Below, piece after piece: positions 63,963-64,000 of a stretch of DNA of 64,000 nt. The translations under genes were made by a program, and so were the position numbers. The stretch's first letter is position 1; every line of letters starts with the position of its first letter. Origin of the DNA: Pleomorphovibrio marinus (GTDB taxonomy: Bacteria; Bacteroidota; Bacteroidia; Cytophagales; Cyclobacteriaceae); assembly GCF_003347495.1 (NCBI RefSeq), contig NZ_QCXY01000001.1:248001-312000 (forward strand), written 5' to 3'. Under the pieces are notes generated by a model, which was not told the origin of the DNA, searched no databases, and worked only from the letters and a program-made list of their open reading frames with translations.

Positions 63963-64000
63963 TATATTAATCGGTCTACTCAAAATAATCAAACTTTACT

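Overview
The window looks like chromosomal DNA of a Bacteroidota bacterium, most likely order Cytophagales and close to Cyclobacteriaceae. This is inferred from gene content: CarboxypepD_reg/TonB-type outer-membrane receptors, DUF4270 and DUF4494 proteins, a PVC-type heme-binding lipoprotein, a bacterial GGGPS/PcrB protein, the panC-panD-flippase block beside a short GT5 protein, and candidate promoters with the TAnnTTTG -7 element typical of the phylum. There is no rRNA operon, prophage, CRISPR array or complete transposon. One tRNA gene, tRNA-Leu(CAG), is present.

Layout. 1-5.1 kb: end of a DUF1080 hydrolase, then an OmpR/histidine-kinase pair followed by a large outer-membrane receptor. 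5.4-8.8 kb: serine hydrolase, two small outer-membrane-type proteins and a Crp/Fnr regulator. 8.9-11.5 kb: a molybdate module (ModE-like HTH protein, then modABC) with a perfect palindrome in front of modA that matches the ModE operator and contains the -7 box. 11.6-18.3 kb: monomeric isocitrate dehydrogenase, CAP protein, a four-helix-bundle gene flanked by GTGAT/ATCAC repeats, small envelope proteins, and a secreted protein made of six exact 23-residue repeats. 18.5-27.8 kb: Tat-exported TIM-barrel protein plus heme lipoprotein, MarC, an NAD(P)-binding protein, an AsmA-like giant and an AEC transporter. 28.7-33 kb: a His-rich small membrane protein and TonB receptor (probably metal uptake) and a short-chain fatty acid transporter. 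33.8-36.8 kb: two YetF/DUF421 proteins, two small membrane proteins and GGGPS. 36.8-44.3 kb: AraC regulator, acyl-CoA dehydrogenase, metallopeptidase, flippase-like protein, panD, panC, GT5 protein and DUF4270 lipoprotein. 44.4-47.7 kb: tRNA-Leu, PIG-L deacetylase, SDR and FAH-family hydrolase. The last two probably act together on a deoxy-sugar acid. 47.8-54.6 kb: the MoxR/DUF58/DUF4350/DUF4129/SpoIIM/RDD membrane cluster. 54.6-64 kb: fructokinase-like kinase with sugar porter, three tandem outer-membrane paralogues, a glycerol-1-phosphate dehydrogenase homologue with an MFS transporter, DUF4494 and an amidase.

The most unusual structure is a dispersed repeat family. Its basic unit is about 88 bp, begins ATGAAATCGAGC and ends AATTATAATCAT. 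Units occur singly or in tandem and often end exactly at the ATGAAA of a real gene (17665, 45753, 46846 and, in diverged form, 44684). Palindromic modules are inserted at fixed internal sites, and some units hold an open micro-ORF. I cannot tell from sequence alone whether this family has been described.

Coordinates of start codons are my best choice. Several genes appear to use GTG or TTG. Domain assignments rest on recognising motifs by eye; no database search was run.
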